In this document: one piece after another, positions 42,895 through 52,457 of the stretch
How the letters are laid out: each line of letters opens with the position of its first letter
Numbering within the stretch: position 1 is the stretch's first letter
Assembly (NCBI RefSeq): GCF_017565645.3
Contig: NZ_CP086136.1
Coordinates: 2,308,001-2,372,000 of the forward strand
DNA from: Bradyrhizobium barranii subsp. barranii
GTDB taxonomy: Bacteria > Pseudomonadota > Alphaproteobacteria > Rhizobiales > Xanthobacteraceae
Direction of reading: 5' to 3'
Length of the DNA: 64,000 nt
Position numbers and translations under genes: made by a program
Notes under the pieces: generated by a model
Databases searched by the model: none
Told to the model about the DNA's origin: nothing
Seen by the model: the letters and a program-made list of their open reading frames with translations, nothing else

Positions 42895-44220
42895 ATGAAG
42901 GCTCTTGCCGAACAGATCGGCGACATCGACGGCGTCAACATCTATGGCCGCGTGGTCGGCGTTCGCGGCCTGATGGTCGAAGTGGCCGGACCCATTCACG
43001 CGATGTCGGTCGGTGCGCGGCTCGTGATCGAGACCGGCGCGAACCGTTCCATTCCCTGCGAGGTGATCGGCTTCTCCGGCAACAACGCTGTCGTGATGCC
43101 GTTCGCCGGCCTGGACGGCGTGCGCCGCGGCTGCAAGGCCGTCATCGCCAATGCCGCCAATCAAGTGCGTCCGTCATCGGCCTGGCTCGGCCGCGTCGTC
43201 AACGCGCTGGGCGAGCCGATCGACGGCAAGGGGCCATTGCCGCAGGGCCCGGCGCCGATGCCATACCGCAATTCGCCGCCGCCGGCGCATTCGCGCAAAC
43301 GCGTCGGCGCCCCGCTCGATCTCGGCGTGCGCGCGATGAACACGTTCCTCACCTGCTGCCGCGGCCAGCGCATGGGCATTTTCGCAGGGTCCGGCGTCGG
43401 CAAATCGGTGCTGCTGTCGATGCTCGCGCGCAACGTCGATGCCGCGGTCAGCGTCATCGGGCTGATCGGCGAACGCGGCCGCGAGGTCCAGGAATTTTTG
43501 CAGGACGACCTCGGCGAGGAGGGCCTGGCGCGCTCGGTCGTGGTGGTCGCAACCTCGGACGAGCCGGCGCTGATGCGGCGCCAGGCCGCCTATCTGACGC
43601 TCGCGGTGGCCGAATATTTCCGCGACGAGGACAAGGACGTGCTCTGCCTGATGGACTCGGTGACGCGCTTTGCCATGGCCCAGCGCGAGATCGGCCTGTC
43701 CGCCGGCGAGCCGCCGACCGCCAAGGGCTATACGCCGACCGTGTTCACCGAACTGCCGAAGCTTCTGGAGCGCGCAGGGCCGGGCCTGGGTGAGGGCGCG
43801 ATCACCGCGATCTTCACGGTGCTGGTCGACGGCGACGACCATAACGAGCCGATCGCGGATGCCGTCCGCGGCATCCTCGACGGCCATATCGTGATGCAGC
43901 GCTCGATCGCAGAGCGCGGCCGTTACCCCGCCATCAACATCCTCAAATCCGTCTCCCGAACCATGCCGAAATCGGCCGATCCGCAGTTCTGGCCGACCAT
44001 CCAGCGGGCCCGCCAGGTGATGGCGACCTATGCCGACATGGAGGAATTGATCCGGCTCGGGGCCTACCGGGCCGGCTCCAGCCCCGAGGTGGACGAGGCG
44101 ATCCGGCTGCACGAGCCGCTGGAGGCGTTCCTGCGGCAGCGCAAGGACGAAAATGCATCACTGGCGGACGGCTACCGCCAGTTGGCGCAAATCCTCGGTG
44201 ATTTGGAAACGGAACGCTAA
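42895..44220 (+). CDS. fliI: Flagellar type III export ATPase FliI
   Basis: 441 aa. Walker A GSGVGKS with K170, Walker B region [20 protein letters not shown] (in its parts), and [22 protein letters not shown] are typical of FliI rather than F1 ATPase. It energises export of flagellar subunits at the inner membrane with FliH and FliJ. fliJ follows 120 bp downstream; fliH is not seen. Confidence 0.96.
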   Translation: MKALAEQIGDIDGVNIYGRVVGVRGLMVEVAGPIHAMSVGARLVIETGANRSIPCEVIGFSGNNAVVMPFAGLDGVRRGCKAVIANAANQVRPSSAWLGRVVNALGEPIDGKGPLPQGPAPMPYRNSPPPAHSRKRVGAPLDLGVRAMNTFLTCCRGQRMGIFAGSGVGKSVLLSMLARNVDAAVSVIGLIGERGREVQEFLQDDLGEEGLARSVVVVATSDEPALMRRQAAYLTLAVAEYFRDEDKDVLCLMDSVTRFAMAQREIGLSAGEPPTAKGYTPTVFTELPKLLERAGPGLGEGAITAIFTVLVDGDDHNEPIADAVRGILDGHIVMQRSIAERGRYPAINILKSVSRTMPKSADPQFWPTIQRARQVMATYADMEELIRLGAYRAGSSPEVDEAIRLHEPLEAFLRQRKDENASLADGYRQLAQILGDLETER

Positions 44221-44340
44221 CTTTGTCAGGTCATTATCCGCTCTCACAGAGTAGCAGAGCCGGTCTTGGCCCAATCGGGCCTGTGGGGAGACCGGTGACG
44301 TCCCACGTGCAGCCAGGGGACTTCTGGGGAGTATGAGTCG

Positions 44341-44760
44341 ATGAAGTCACGTGATACCCTCATCCGCCTGAAGAAATTTCAGGTCGACGAGAAGCGCCGC
44401 CGGGTCACCCAGATCGAGACCATGATCGCCGACTTCCAGCGGATGTCGACCGATCTTGAACGCGAGATCACGACCGAGCAGGAGCGTGCCGGGATCAACG
44501 ATCCCTCGCACTTCGCTTATCCGACCTATGCCAAGGCCGCGATTCAGCGCCGTGAGAACCTGACCCGCTCGGCCGACGAACTGAAGGGCCAGCTCGACGA
44601 AGCCAAGGCCGCGCTGGCCGAAGCCTTCGAGGAACTGAAGAAGGTCGAGCTCCTCGACGAGCGTGACCAGGCCCGCGAGCGCGCCGAAGAAAACGCCCGC
44701 GAGCAGGCCGACCTCGACAGCATCGGCCTGATGCGCGCCCGCATCGGCGCCGTCGCCTGA
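44341..44760 (+). CDS. fliJ: Flagellar export protein FliJ
   Basis: 139 aa, almost wholly helical and charged (RLKKFQVDEKRRRVTQIETM and a long heptad-rich middle), the FliJ pattern. It binds FliI and the export gate. Start ATG at 44341 after GGGGAGTATGAG. It lies directly after fliI and before a terminator. Confidence 0.88.
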   Translation: MKSRDTLIRLKKFQVDEKRRRVTQIETMIADFQRMSTDLEREITTEQERAGINDPSHFAYPTYAKAAIQRRENLTRSADELKGQLDEAKAALAEAFEELKKVELLDERDQARERAEENAREQADLDSIGLMRARIGAVA

Positions 44761-44797
44761 CGGCGCAGCCAGCGGTCCAACAGCCGAGAATTCGTCG

Positions 44798-44830
44798 AAC
44801 CCGGACCCGCAAGGTCCGGGTTTTGCGTTT
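44798..44830 (+). terminator. Intrinsic terminator after fliJ
   Basis: AACCCGGACC-CGCAA-GGTCCGGGTT (44798-44822) is a perfect 10-bp stem followed by TTGCGTTT. It closes the fliI-fliJ transcript before the sigma-factor gene. Confidence 0.8.
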
Positions 44831-44940
44831 GCTATCCACAGTGTGGCGCGCCGCCCCTTGGTGATGGGCTTTGCCGCGCGCTATGGTAGCGGAGTGCCAG
44901 GGCCTGCGCCGAACGCGACAGGCCGTGCGTGGGGGGCTGA

Positions 44941-45486
44941 ATGCTGACGCCAGCAGAGCTGGTCGGGCTGATTGGGGAGGTCGCCAGGGGCGATCAGGCC
45001 GCGTTCGAGCGCCTCTACGTCGCCACGCGCGCGAAACTCTATGGCGTCGTGCTCCGTATCTTGCGCCGACAGGATCTCGCAGAGGAGGTCATTCAGGAGA
45101 CCTACGTCAAGATCTGGAACGGCGCCGGCCAGTTCAATCCGGCCTTGTCGTCGCCGATCACATGGATGGCATCGATCGCGCGCAACCGCGCCATCGACAT
45201 CGTGCGCAAGAAGACGGAAGTCTCCATCGAGGAAGAGCCGCAGGCGATGGAAGTCGCTGCCGACAGCCCCGATCCGCTGGCGCGGAGGGAGATGACCGAG
45301 GAGTTGAAGCGGCTCCTGGAATGCATCGGCCGGCTCGAGCCGGATCGTCAGAGGCTCGTGCTTCTCGCCTATTACAACGGCTGGAGCCGCGAGCAATTGG
45401 CGGAAAAATTCGCCGCGCCCGTCAATACGGTGAAGACGTGGCTCCGGCGCAGCATGTTGGATATCCGCGAGTGCCTCGGACTATGA
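44941..45486 (+). CDS. ECF RNA polymerase sigma factor
   Basis: 181 aa. Region 2 is visible in LYVATRAKLYGVVLRILRRQD to ETYVKIWNGAGQFNPAL, and WMASIARNRAIDIVR is typical of region 2.4 neighbours; region 4 is LVLLAYYNGWSREQLAEKFA followed by VKTWLRRSMLDIRECL. It would direct polymerase to a small regulon when released from its anti-sigma factor, encoded 37 bp downstream. The signal is unknown. Confidence 0.92.
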   Translation: MLTPAELVGLIGEVARGDQAAFERLYVATRAKLYGVVLRILRRQDLAEEVIQETYVKIWNGAGQFNPALSSPITWMASIARNRAIDIVRKKTEVSIEEEPQAMEVAADSPDPLARREMTEELKRLLECIGRLEPDRQRLVLLAYYNGWSREQLAEKFAAPVNTVKTWLRRSMLDIRECLGL

Positions 45487-45523
45487 GGGCTCGCATTGTG
45501 AGGGTGGTTCTGGACTGCAAGTG

Positions 45524-46582
45524 ATGGCCTACACGGAGGACCATATCGCGCTCGCCGCGGAATATGCGCTCGGTACGCTCGACGCCAGTGAGCGCGCGCA
45601 GGTCGAGACCATGATGGCCGTGGACAAGGCGTTCGCCGATGTCGTGCAGGCCTGGGCTTACCGGCTCGGCGTCCTCAACCAGATGGTCGGCTCGGTCGAG
45701 CCGCGTCCGATCGTGTGGGAGAACATCCGGTCCGAGCTTGCGCGGACGGACTTTGCGCAGGAGACGCCTGCGCCGGAAGCTTCGCCGCCGCCACCACCTG
45801 TGCCGGAGTCCTCCTCGATCGAAGCTGCACCGCCCGAGCTGGCACCGGACGTCGCGCCGCAACCGGAGCTGCAGCCTTCCGAAGCAGAGCAGCCCGGGAC
45901 GGCGCGGCCGGCACCCGATGCGCTTCCCGACATCGCGCCGATATTCATGCCGCAGGTCCATGCGCCCGATCCTGACGTCGCGCGCGCGCCGCCGGCGCCG
46001 GTCGCCGACAACAGCAACGTCATCCGGCTTGAGAGCCGCGTGAAACGCTGGCGCACCATCGCCTCCGCGGTGGGCGCGCTTGCGGCGGCACTGCTGGTGA
46101 CGCTATCGCTTCAGATCTTCCAGCCCGATGCGCTGCCGGGCGGCTTGCGTCCGGCGCCGCGCATCCAGACGGTGGAAGTGAAGACACCGGCGCCGCTCAC
46201 GGCTGCTGCGCAATATGTCGCGCTGTTGCAGGGCCAGGGCGGCGGTCCCGCCTTCATCCTCACCATCGACGGCGCGACGCGGAATTTCACCGTGCGCAAG
46301 GTCGGCGCGACTCCGGAGGCCGGCAAGAGCTTCGAGCTCTGGCTGATCTCCGACAAGCTGCCGCGTCCGCGCTCGCTCGGCGTGATCGGCGCGGGCGATT
46401 TCACCGCGCGCCCGGTGCTCGGCTCCTTCGATCCCGAGGTCGTCAACGGTGCGACCTACGCCGTCACGGTCGAGCAGGCCGGCGGCTCGCCCAACGGCCA
46501 GCCGACCTCGGCTCCGGTGTTTTCCGGCAAGCTGATCGAGACCGTGCCGCCGTCTCAACCGCAGGCGCCCGCGAAGAAGTAG
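45524..46582 (+). CDS. Anti-sigma factor, RskA/anti-sigma-K type
   Basis: 352 aa from the ATG at 45524 (a GTG directly before is an alternative). N-terminal sigma-binding part with LAAEYALGTLDASERAQVE, a Pro/Ala/Glu-rich linker of about 100 residues, a membrane segment (IASAVGALAAALLVTLSLQ, about 180-198), and a periplasmic RskA-type domain with GKSFELWLISDKLPRPRSLG. It should hold the sigma factor at the membrane. The long linker is unusual. Release probably needs regulated proteolysis. Confidence 0.88.
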   Translation: MAYTEDHIALAAEYALGTLDASERAQVETMMAVDKAFADVVQAWAYRLGVLNQMVGSVEPRPIVWENIRSELARTDFAQETPAPEASPPPPPVPESSSIEAAPPELAPDVAPQPELQPSEAEQPGTARPAPDALPDIAPIFMPQVHAPDPDVARAPPAPVADNSNVIRLESRVKRWRTIASAVGALAAALLVTLSLQIFQPDALPGGLRPAPRIQTVEVKTPAPLTAAAQYVALLQGQGGGPAFILTIDGATRNFTVRKVGATPEAGKSFELWLISDKLPRPRSLGVIGAGDFTARPVLGSFDPEVVNGATYAVTVEQAGGSPNGQPTSAPVFSGKLIETVPPSQPQAPAKK

Positions 46583-46595
46583 GTGTCGTGGCGCC

Positions 46596-46630
46596 GTAGC
46601 CCGAATGGAGCGCAGCGCAACCCGGGCTAC
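46596..46630. repeat. Short REP hairpin
   Basis: GTAGCCCG (46596) pairs with CCGGGCTAC ending at 46630, around ATGGAGCGCAGCGCAA. This hairpin is frequent in rhizobial intergenic DNA. It lies between the anti-sigma and AraC genes. Confidence 0.7.
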
Positions 46631-46792
46631 ACGGCGCTCGACCGTCGCCAAGGTCCGTCCAGCCGTCGCAACCCGACAAGTCCCGCCGAATCCACTCCCG
46701 CGTTGAACCTCCCCGCAATCCACGGCGTCAAATGCCCGGAATTTGCAGTCGGCGCCGCACATCATGGCGCCGGAAAAGGGGCTAGAAGTCAG

Positions 46793-47752
46793 ATGGATGC
46801 AGCTAGGACGCCGGGCATCTTCGTCCACCAATATGCGGGCCTTCCGCATGGTCCGGCCTTCGAACATTGGCGCGAGCGGGCCTTCGGTCCCTGCGGCCTC
46901 GACGTCGGGCCGAGCCATGGCGACAGCATCGATTGCCGGCTCCAGGTCAGCGTGGTCGACAATATCGCTTTGGCCATTCCCGAAGGTGCCTCCGCGCAAT
47001 ATTCGCGGACGCAGAGCCATCTTGCCGACGGCAGCGACGATCTCGTCCTGATCGCCGCGCATGCGGGTCTCGTCTGCGTCGGGCAGAACGGCCACACCGT
47101 CGAACTTGCGCCCGCGCAGATGGTGCTCGTCGACATGGGCGTCACCGGCACCGTCGGCCACACCCAGGAAGATCGCTTCACCAGCATCCGCATGCCGCGC
47201 CGCGCGCTGCTCGACATCAATCCGCGTGCCGAGGACAAGCTGTCGCAAGTGCTCTCGGATGGCGCGGTGGCCGAGACGATCTTCCGCTACCACGCACTCG
47301 CCGCCAATCACGCGCCGCATCTCGACGCCGTCGGCCAGCGCCTGACCGCGCAGCACGTGATCGATCTCGTCGGCCTGCTGCTCGGCACCGATGCGGAGCA
47401 TGCAAGCCTTGCGCGCGGTCGCGGACATGCGGCGGCCCGTCTCGATCTCATGCGTGCCGACGTGATGGCCGCGCTCGGCCGCAACGATCTCTGTCTGTCC
47501 GAGATCGCGACGCGCTCAGGGCTCAGCCCGCGCCAGGCGCAACGCTTGTTCGAGCAGGCCGGCACGACCTTCACCGAATTCGTGCTGGAGCAGCGCCTGT
47601 TGCTGGCACGCAAGCTGCTCGGCGATCCCCGCGCGAGGGCGCGCAAGATCAGCGACATCGCGCATTCCTCGGGCTTCTCCGACCTGTCCTATTTCAACCG
47701 CGCCTTCCGCAAGCGTTTTGGCGCGACGCCATCGGAGCTGCGCGAGGCCTGA
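46793..47752 (+). CDS. AraC-family transcriptional regulator
   Basis: 319 aa from the ATG at 46793. The C-terminal domain has two helix-turn-helix units, LCLSEIATRSGLSPRQAQRL and ISDIAHSSGFSDLSYFNRAF followed by KRFGATPSELR. The N-terminal part resembles the AraC-binding-like (DUF) domains of transcription activators. The divergent or downstream target is probably the flavoprotein that starts 115 bp later on the same strand. Confidence 0.9.
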   Translation: MDAARTPGIFVHQYAGLPHGPAFEHWRERAFGPCGLDVGPSHGDSIDCRLQVSVVDNIALAIPEGASAQYSRTQSHLADGSDDLVLIAAHAGLVCVGQNGHTVELAPAQMVLVDMGVTGTVGHTQEDRFTSIRMPRRALLDINPRAEDKLSQVLSDGAVAETIFRYHALAANHAPHLDAVGQRLTAQHVIDLVGLLLGTDAEHASLARGRGHAAARLDLMRADVMAALGRNDLCLSEIATRSGLSPRQAQRLFEQAGTTFTEFVLEQRLLLARKLLGDPRARARKISDIAHSSGFSDLSYFNRAFRKRFGATPSELREA

Positions 47753-47867
47753 GCCGCGATTTTATGCGGCGGAGCGGCGACGCCGCGGTTGGTCGATCCG
47801 GGCAAATGAGCTATATCTGCCTGCGCGGGCAGACCGCCGGAATTCTTGGACAAAGCAGTAATCGGAC

Positions 47868-49088
47868 ATGGCGCGTATCGTCGTGCTCGGCGCCGGGTTT
47901 GCAGGTCTATGGGCGGCCATCGGCGCCGCGCGCAAGCGCGACGAGATCGGCGCGGCCGGCCGTGACGTCGAGATCCGTGTCGTCGATCGCAATCCCTATC
48001 ACAACATCCGGGTGCGCAATTACGAGGCCGACCTCAGCGAGGTCGCGCTGCCGTTGCCGCAACTGCTCGATCCGATCGGCGTCACTCATGGCATTGGCGA
48101 GGTCGAAGCCATCGACCCGTCACGGCGCGAGATTTCGCTCGTCACGAGCGGCGGCGAGGAGACGCTGAGCTACGACCGCCTGGTGCTGGCGCTCGGCAGC
48201 GAAGTGATGCGTCCCGCCATCCCCGGCCTTGCCGAGCATGCTTTCGACGTCGATACCTATGCCGCCGCGCTCATCCTCGAAAATCATCTCGTCTCGCTCG
48301 GACACGGCGCGCCCTCGCCGGGGCGCTCGACGGTCGTGGTGGTCGGCGCCGGATTCACCGGCATCGAGGTGGCGGCCGAGATGCCGGACAGGCTGGCGCG
48401 CGCCGGCATCACCGGCAGCCGCCGCATCGTCCTGGTCGATCCCAACCCTGCGGTCGGCGCCACCATCGGCGCGCATGCGCGTCCCGTCATCGAGACGGCA
48501 TTGGCCTCGCTCGACGTCGAGACGCGGCTTGGCGTGCGCGTCGTGTCCGTCGAGGCCGCCGGCATGCACCTGAGCTCAGGCGAATTCATCCCGGCGCAGA
48601 CGGTGATCTGGTGCGCCGGGATGCGCGCGAGCCGGCTGGCCGAGAGCTTCGTGGGCGCGCGCGATCGCCTCGGCCGTCTGCTGGTCGATCCTTTCATGCG
48701 GGTGGCCGATGTGCCGGGCGTGTTCGCCGCCGGCGATGTCGCCTCGAGCGTGGTCGACGGACTGCACCCGACGGTGATGTCCTGCCAGTTCGCCCGTCCC
48801 ATGGGCCGCTTCGCCGGTCACAACGTCGTAGCCGATCTGGCGGGCCTGCCGATGCTGCCGCTGCGCATCGACTGGTACGTGACCGTGCTCGACCTCGGCG
48901 GCTGGGGCGCGCTCTATACCGAAGGGTGGGATCGCGAGGTTCGCACCACTGGCGCGGCCGCAAAGGCGACCAAGCAGACCATCAACTGCAAGCGCATCTA
49001 CCCGCCGCTCACCGGTAGCAAGGACGAGCTCTTCGCTGCCGCAGCGCCGACCGTGCAGGCGCCGCCGCCGACTTATGGGGCGCGGTAG
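47868..49088 (+). CDS. FAD-dependent oxidoreductase, NADH dehydrogenase II-like
   Basis: 406 aa. Two Rossmann motifs, VVLGAGFAGLWAA at the N-terminus and VVVGAGFTGIEVAAE near residue 160, and the FAD-binding VFAAGDVASSVVDG near 285 are present. The protein resembles type-II NADH dehydrogenase and related disulfide-family flavoproteins. No membrane helix is clear, though the C-terminus could attach peripherally. It follows the AraC gene and is probably under its control. Confidence 0.85.
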   Translation: MARIVVLGAGFAGLWAAIGAARKRDEIGAAGRDVEIRVVDRNPYHNIRVRNYEADLSEVALPLPQLLDPIGVTHGIGEVEAIDPSRREISLVTSGGEETLSYDRLVLALGSEVMRPAIPGLAEHAFDVDTYAAALILENHLVSLGHGAPSPGRSTVVVVGAGFTGIEVAAEMPDRLARAGITGSRRIVLVDPNPAVGATIGAHARPVIETALASLDVETRLGVRVVSVEAAGMHLSSGEFIPAQTVIWCAGMRASRLAESFVGARDRLGRLLVDPFMRVADVPGVFAAGDVASSVVDGLHPTVMSCQFARPMGRFAGHNVVADLAGLPMLPLRIDWYVTVLDLGGWGALYTEGWDREVRTTGAAAKATKQTINCKRIYPPLTGSKDELFAAAAPTVQAPPPTYGAR

Positions 49089-49122
49089 CTGGGGCACGGT
49101 AGCGCCAAACACTCGGTGTCAT

Positions 49123-49219
49123 CGTCCGCGAAGGCGGACGATCCAGTATTCCCGAGACGGCAGTGGGATACGGAGAAGCTGCGGCGTACTGGATTCCCCG
49201 CTTTCGCGGGGAATCCAGT
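49123..49219. repeat. Palindromic intergenic repeat
   Basis: CGTCCGC-GAAG-GCGGACG-type hairpin at 49123-49140 and ACTGGATTCCCCG...CGGGGAATCCAGT at 49188-49219 form two stems. GATCCAGTATTCCC beside the first links them. Typical of rhizobial repeats. Confidence 0.7.
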
Positions 49220-49276
49220 GGTGTTCGGGGCGACGTCCCACGCTACGTCCGCAGTGAAAACATACCCCAGACATGA

Positions 49277-49304
49277 GAAAGCGCCCGTGGGGGCGGGCGC
49301 TTTC
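49277..49304 (-). terminator. Terminator-like hairpin after the 67-aa protein gene
   Basis: GAAAGCGCCCG and CGGGCGCTTTC form a perfect 11-bp stem around six bases. It lies about 100 bp after the stop of the minus-strand small gene. There is no long T run, so strength is uncertain. Confidence 0.5.
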
Positions 49305-49402
49305 CGTAGTCGACTTGGGGTTGGGGTCGTCTACATATCCACGTGGCGACTTTGGGGGGCTGGTAAAGAGCCGCGTGAATTCACAAAACTCGTCAAATCT
49401 CC

Positions 49403-49606
49403 TTATCGAACGAGGGATGCGTTCGAGCTGGTGATAACAACCGGCTTGCCGGCCTTGATGACGCGGGCGGTCTGGGTCAGGCCTTCGTCCGAACCCGTGC
49501 GCGCCGCCGTGATGCCGAAGCCTGCCACCGCGATGCCGGCGACGAGGGCTACGACCACGATTTTCAAGTGGGTCGAGCGATCGGCGCTGTAAATCGAGTG
49601 GTTCAT
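49403..49606 (-). CDS. Small membrane protein, Bradyrhizobium-type
   Basis: 67 aa, start preceded by CAGGAGCC. A basic N-terminus is followed by one membrane segment (HLKIVVVALVAGIAVAGFGI, about 13-32) and a short hydrophilic tail ending with VIKAGKPVVITSS. Proteins of this size and sequence pattern recur in Bradyrhizobium genomes, often in several copies, without a known function. The small tail would face the periplasm. Confidence 0.75.
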   Translation of the reverse strand: MNHSIYSADRSTHLKIVVVALVAGIAVAGFGITAARTGSDEGLTQTARVIKAGKPVVITSSNASLVR

Positions 49607-49901
49607 GGAAGGCTCCTGCCGCCATCTACCCGAAGTAGTCGCTACCCTGTTGGGGGAGGTTCATGCTTCCGGTCACCAACAACCTAGTATTGGGGGGATT
49701 CGTTCCCAAGGGGCGATCACAAGAGCGTGACAGGACGTGAAAGATCGCGATCGAAAGCGACCCCTCAATCGTGCGATTATATAATTATTTCAAAGGTGTA
49801 ATGTGCTTGCGAGGCGCCTTGTTTGCATTTGGTCGACAAGGCGCCAGGAACTCAAAAACCATTTGCCTGTGGCCGAAAAACATACGGCTTCTTAAGGCAA
49901 A
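49607..49901. other. Intergenic region, nothing recognised
   Basis: 295 bp between flhA's end and the small-protein start, both on the minus strand. The promoter of the small gene should be in the right-hand neighbour side, near 49640-49700, where GGGGGGATTCG occurs. It is fairly AT-rich at 49770-49800. No RNA gene or operator recognised. Confidence 0.35.
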
Positions 49902-52043
49902 TCAGATGCTTCCGACCGTTTTCAATCTCGCCCTGGGGTGGATTTCAGCCTGCGACAGCACCGTCGTCTGGGCCCGGAACCGCTCGACGAGGGAGCGTAC
50001 GAAGGGACGAATTGCCGCAGACGTGACCAGCACCGGCGCCTCGCCTTCGCGCGCGGCGCGCTCGAAGGCCTCGCGCACGCCGGTCATGAATTCCGACAGC
50101 TTCGAGGGCTGCATCGCGAGGCTGCGTTCCTCGCCCTGGCCGATGATGGATTCGGCGAAGGCCTGTTCCCACCGCGCCGACAGAGCGATTAGCGGCAGAT
50201 AACCGCTGTAGGAGGTGTTTTGCGCGCAGATCTGCCGCGCGAGGCGGGCGCGGACGTGCTCGACCATGGTCGCGGGATTGCGCGAGAAGGCGAGCGAGTC
50301 GGCGATGCCTTCCAGGATGGTCGAGAGGTCGCGGATCGAGATGCGCTCGGCGAGCAGCAGCTGCAGCACGCGCTGGATGCCGGAGACCGTGACCTGGCCC
50401 GGCACGATGTCCTTGACCAGCTCGCCCTGCTCCTTCGGCAGCTCCTTGAGCAGCTTCTGCACCTCGCCGTAGGAGAGCAGGTCCGACATGTTGGCCTTGA
50501 GCAGCTCGGTGAGGTGGGTCGAGAGCACGGTCGCGGCGTCGACGACGGTGTAGCCCTTGAGCGAGGCTTCTTCCTTGAGGCTGGCATCGACCCAGGTTGC
50601 GGGCAGACCGAAGGTCGGCTCGGTGGTGTGGATGCCGGGCACCTGCACCTGGCTGCCGCCGGGGTCCATGACCATGAACTGGTTCGGCCAGATCTTGCCG
50701 GTGCCGGCGTCGACCTCCTTGATCTTGATGATGTAGGTGTTGGCTTCGAGCTGGACGTTGTCGAGGATACGCACAGCGGGCATCACGAAGCCCATCTCGA
50801 TGGCGAGTGAACGGCGCAGCGCCTTGATCTGCTCGGTGAGGCGGTCGGTGCCATCAGGGCCGTTGACGAGCGGCAGTAGCGCATAGCCGAGCTCGATCTT
50901 GAGATCGTCGATCTTGAGCGCGGCGGAGATCGGCTCTTCGGCCGCAGCGGCGCCAGGTGAACCCGGCGTTCCCGGAGCGAGTGCGGTCTTTGCAACTTCG
51001 TCAGCCCTGGCAGTCGCCCGGTTGCGGTTGCGGGCGTGCCAGGCGAGCGCACCGGCGCCGCCGCCGAGCGCCAGGAAGGGGATGGTCGGGATACCCGGCA
51101 GCGCCGCCAGCACCAGCATGACCGCCGCGGACATCGCCAGCGCCTGCGGATAGCCGGAGAACTGTTTCATCAGCGCCTTGTCGGCGGCGCCGGACACGCC
51201 GGCCTTGGAGACGAGCAGGCCGGCCGCGGTCGAAACGATCAGCGCCGGCACCTGGGTGACGAGGCCGTCACCGACGGTCAGCAGCGTGTAGCTGCGCCCG
51301 GCATCGGCGAAGGAGAGGCCTTGCTGCGCGACACCGATGATCATGCCGCCGACGATGTTGATGAAGACGATCAAAAGGCCCGCGATGGCATCGCCGCGGA
51401 CGAATTTGGAGGCACCGTCCATGGCGCCGAAGAAGCCGCTCTCGTCCTCCAGATCCTTGCGCCGCTGCTTGGCGACCTTCTCGTCGATCAGGCCGGCGGA
51501 GAGATCAGCGTCGATCGCCATCTGCTTGCCGGGCATGGCGTCGAGGTGGAAGCGGGCGGCGACTTCGGCGATACGGCCCGAACCCTTGGTGATGACGACG
51601 AAGTTGACGATGATCAGGATGGCGAAGACGATGATACCGATGACGAAATTGCCGCCCATCACGAAGCTGCCGAAGGCTTCGATGACGTGACCGGCGGCAT
51701 CCGTGCCCTCGTGCCCGTGCGACAGGATCAGGCGGGTCGAGGCCATGTTCAGCGACAGCCGCAGCATGGTCGAGATCAAGAGGACGGTCGGGAAGGCGGA
51801 GAATTCCAGCGGCGCCTGGATGAACAGCGACGTCATCAGGATCAGGATCGAGAGCGTGATCGAGATCGCCAGGAACAGGTCCAGCACGATCGCGGGCAGG
51901 GGGAGGATCAGCACCACCAGGATGGTGAGGACGCCGAGCGCCAGCGCGATATCGCCGCGCTTGAGGATGTTGCCGATCTCGGTAAGGGTCGGGAAGCCGG
52001 CGTTCGTGCTGCCTACGCCCTGTCCCGCGGTGACGTCGACCAT
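49902..52043 (-). CDS. flhA: Flagellar biosynthesis protein FlhA
   Basis: 713 aa from the ATG at 52043, chosen for GGGGGAGC upstream; a longer frame to 52145 lacks this. About eight membrane segments fill the N-terminal half, with the FHIPEP-type conserved stretch FHLDAMPGKQMAIDADL and RLSLNMASTRLIL. The C-terminal cytoplasmic domain includes LLSYGEVQKLLKELP. FlhA is the core of the flagellar export gate. It is alone here, far from fliI-fliJ, with an inverted repeat upstream. Confidence 0.96.
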   Translation of the reverse strand: MVDVTAGQGVGSTNAGFPTLTEIGNILKRGDIALALGVLTILVVLILPLPAIVLDLFLAISITLSILILMTSLFIQAPLEFSAFPTVLLISTMLRLSLNMASTRLILSHGHEGTDAAGHVIEAFGSFVMGGNFVIGIIVFAILIIVNFVVITKGSGRIAEVAARFHLDAMPGKQMAIDADLSAGLIDEKVAKQRRKDLEDESGFFGAMDGASKFVRGDAIAGLLIVFINIVGGMIIGVAQQGLSFADAGRSYTLLTVGDGLVTQVPALIVSTAAGLLVSKAGVSGAADKALMKQFSGYPQALAMSAAVMLVLAALPGIPTIPFLALGGGAGALAWHARNRNRATARADEVAKTALAPGTPGSPGAAAAEEPISAALKIDDLKIELGYALLPLVNGPDGTDRLTEQIKALRRSLAIEMGFVMPAVRILDNVQLEANTYIIKIKEVDAGTGKIWPNQFMVMDPGGSQVQVPGIHTTEPTFGLPATWVDASLKEEASLKGYTVVDAATVLSTHLTELLKANMSDLLSYGEVQKLLKELPKEQGELVKDIVPGQVTVSGIQRVLQLLLAERISIRDLSTILEGIADSLAFSRNPATMVEHVRARLARQICAQNTSYSGYLPLIALSARWEQAFAESIIGQGEERSLAMQPSKLSEFMTGVREAFERAAREGEAPVLVTSAAIRPFVRSLVERFRAQTTVLSQAEIHPRARLKTVGSI

Positions 52044-52185
52044 GGTAGCTGCTCCCCCGCGCGACTGCCGTCCGCGCGCCCCAAATGTCTGCGCGGCGGC
52101 CGAAGGGCCGCCGTTTCGAAAGTGAGGCACCGCACTGGCGTCCACGGGGGACCTCCCGTTCTACGCGGCTGACGACACTCGACTT

Positions 52186-52208
52186 CACCCGGCAATTCTT
52201 GCCGGGTG
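52186..52208. other. Perfect hairpin upstream of flhA
   Basis: CACCCGGCAA-TTC-TTGCCGGGTG is a 10-bp perfect stem with a three-base loop, about 143 bp before the flhA start. It lacks a T run. It may be an operator or a leader structure; it could also be part of a dispersed repeat. Confidence 0.5.
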
Positions 52209-52286
52209 TATGGTTAGCAAAGGGTTAACGGAGGGTGCGGCAGGAGGTCAGACCGGGGTGTTTCGGGCACCTGGCAGGGACGAAGT

Positions 52287-52412
52287 CGTCATGCCCGGGC
52301 TTGTCCCGCCTGCGCGGCCGAAGCCGCTTCGGCGCGGCGAAGGCCCGGGCATCCCCACGTTCTTCATGTCGCGCCCAAGCCGTGGATGGCCGGGACGAGC
52401 CCGGCCATGACA
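52287..52412. repeat. Palindromic intergenic repeat, CGTCATGCCCGGG family
   Basis: The arms CGTCATGCCCGGGCTTGTCC (52287) and GGACGAGCCCGGCCATGACA (ending 52412) are nearly complementary. It is longer than the related copy at 9972-10057 because of a GC-rich insertion in the loop. Confidence 0.75.
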
Positions 52413-52457
52413 TTGTGGAAGCGTTTGGCGCCGAAATCAGCTGCGGAGGACGTAGCC

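Larger units (their letters stand above)
49089..49402. other. Intergenic region with repeat and hairpin
   Basis: 314 bp. Holds the palindromic repeat at 49123-49219 and a strong hairpin at 49277-49304 (GAAAGCGCCCG and CGGGCGCTTTC). No gene recognised. Confidence 0.6.
52044..52457. other. Intergenic region upstream of flhA with hairpin and repeat
   Basis: 414 bp. It holds a perfect hairpin (52186-52208) and a long palindromic repeat (52287-52412). The flhA promoter should lie between 52044 and 52190. No CtrA site matching TTAA-N7-TTAA was found, though GGGTTAACG occurs at 52222-52230. Confidence 0.5.

Noticed and set aside
46867..48168. 433-codon open frame overlapping the AraC and flavoprotein genes
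   Set aside because: Arg-rich off-frame reading; both genes have clear domains in other frames.
52044..52145. Extended N-terminus of FlhA
   Set aside because: The internal ATG at 52043 has a good GGGGGAGC site; the extension is Arg/Gly-rich.
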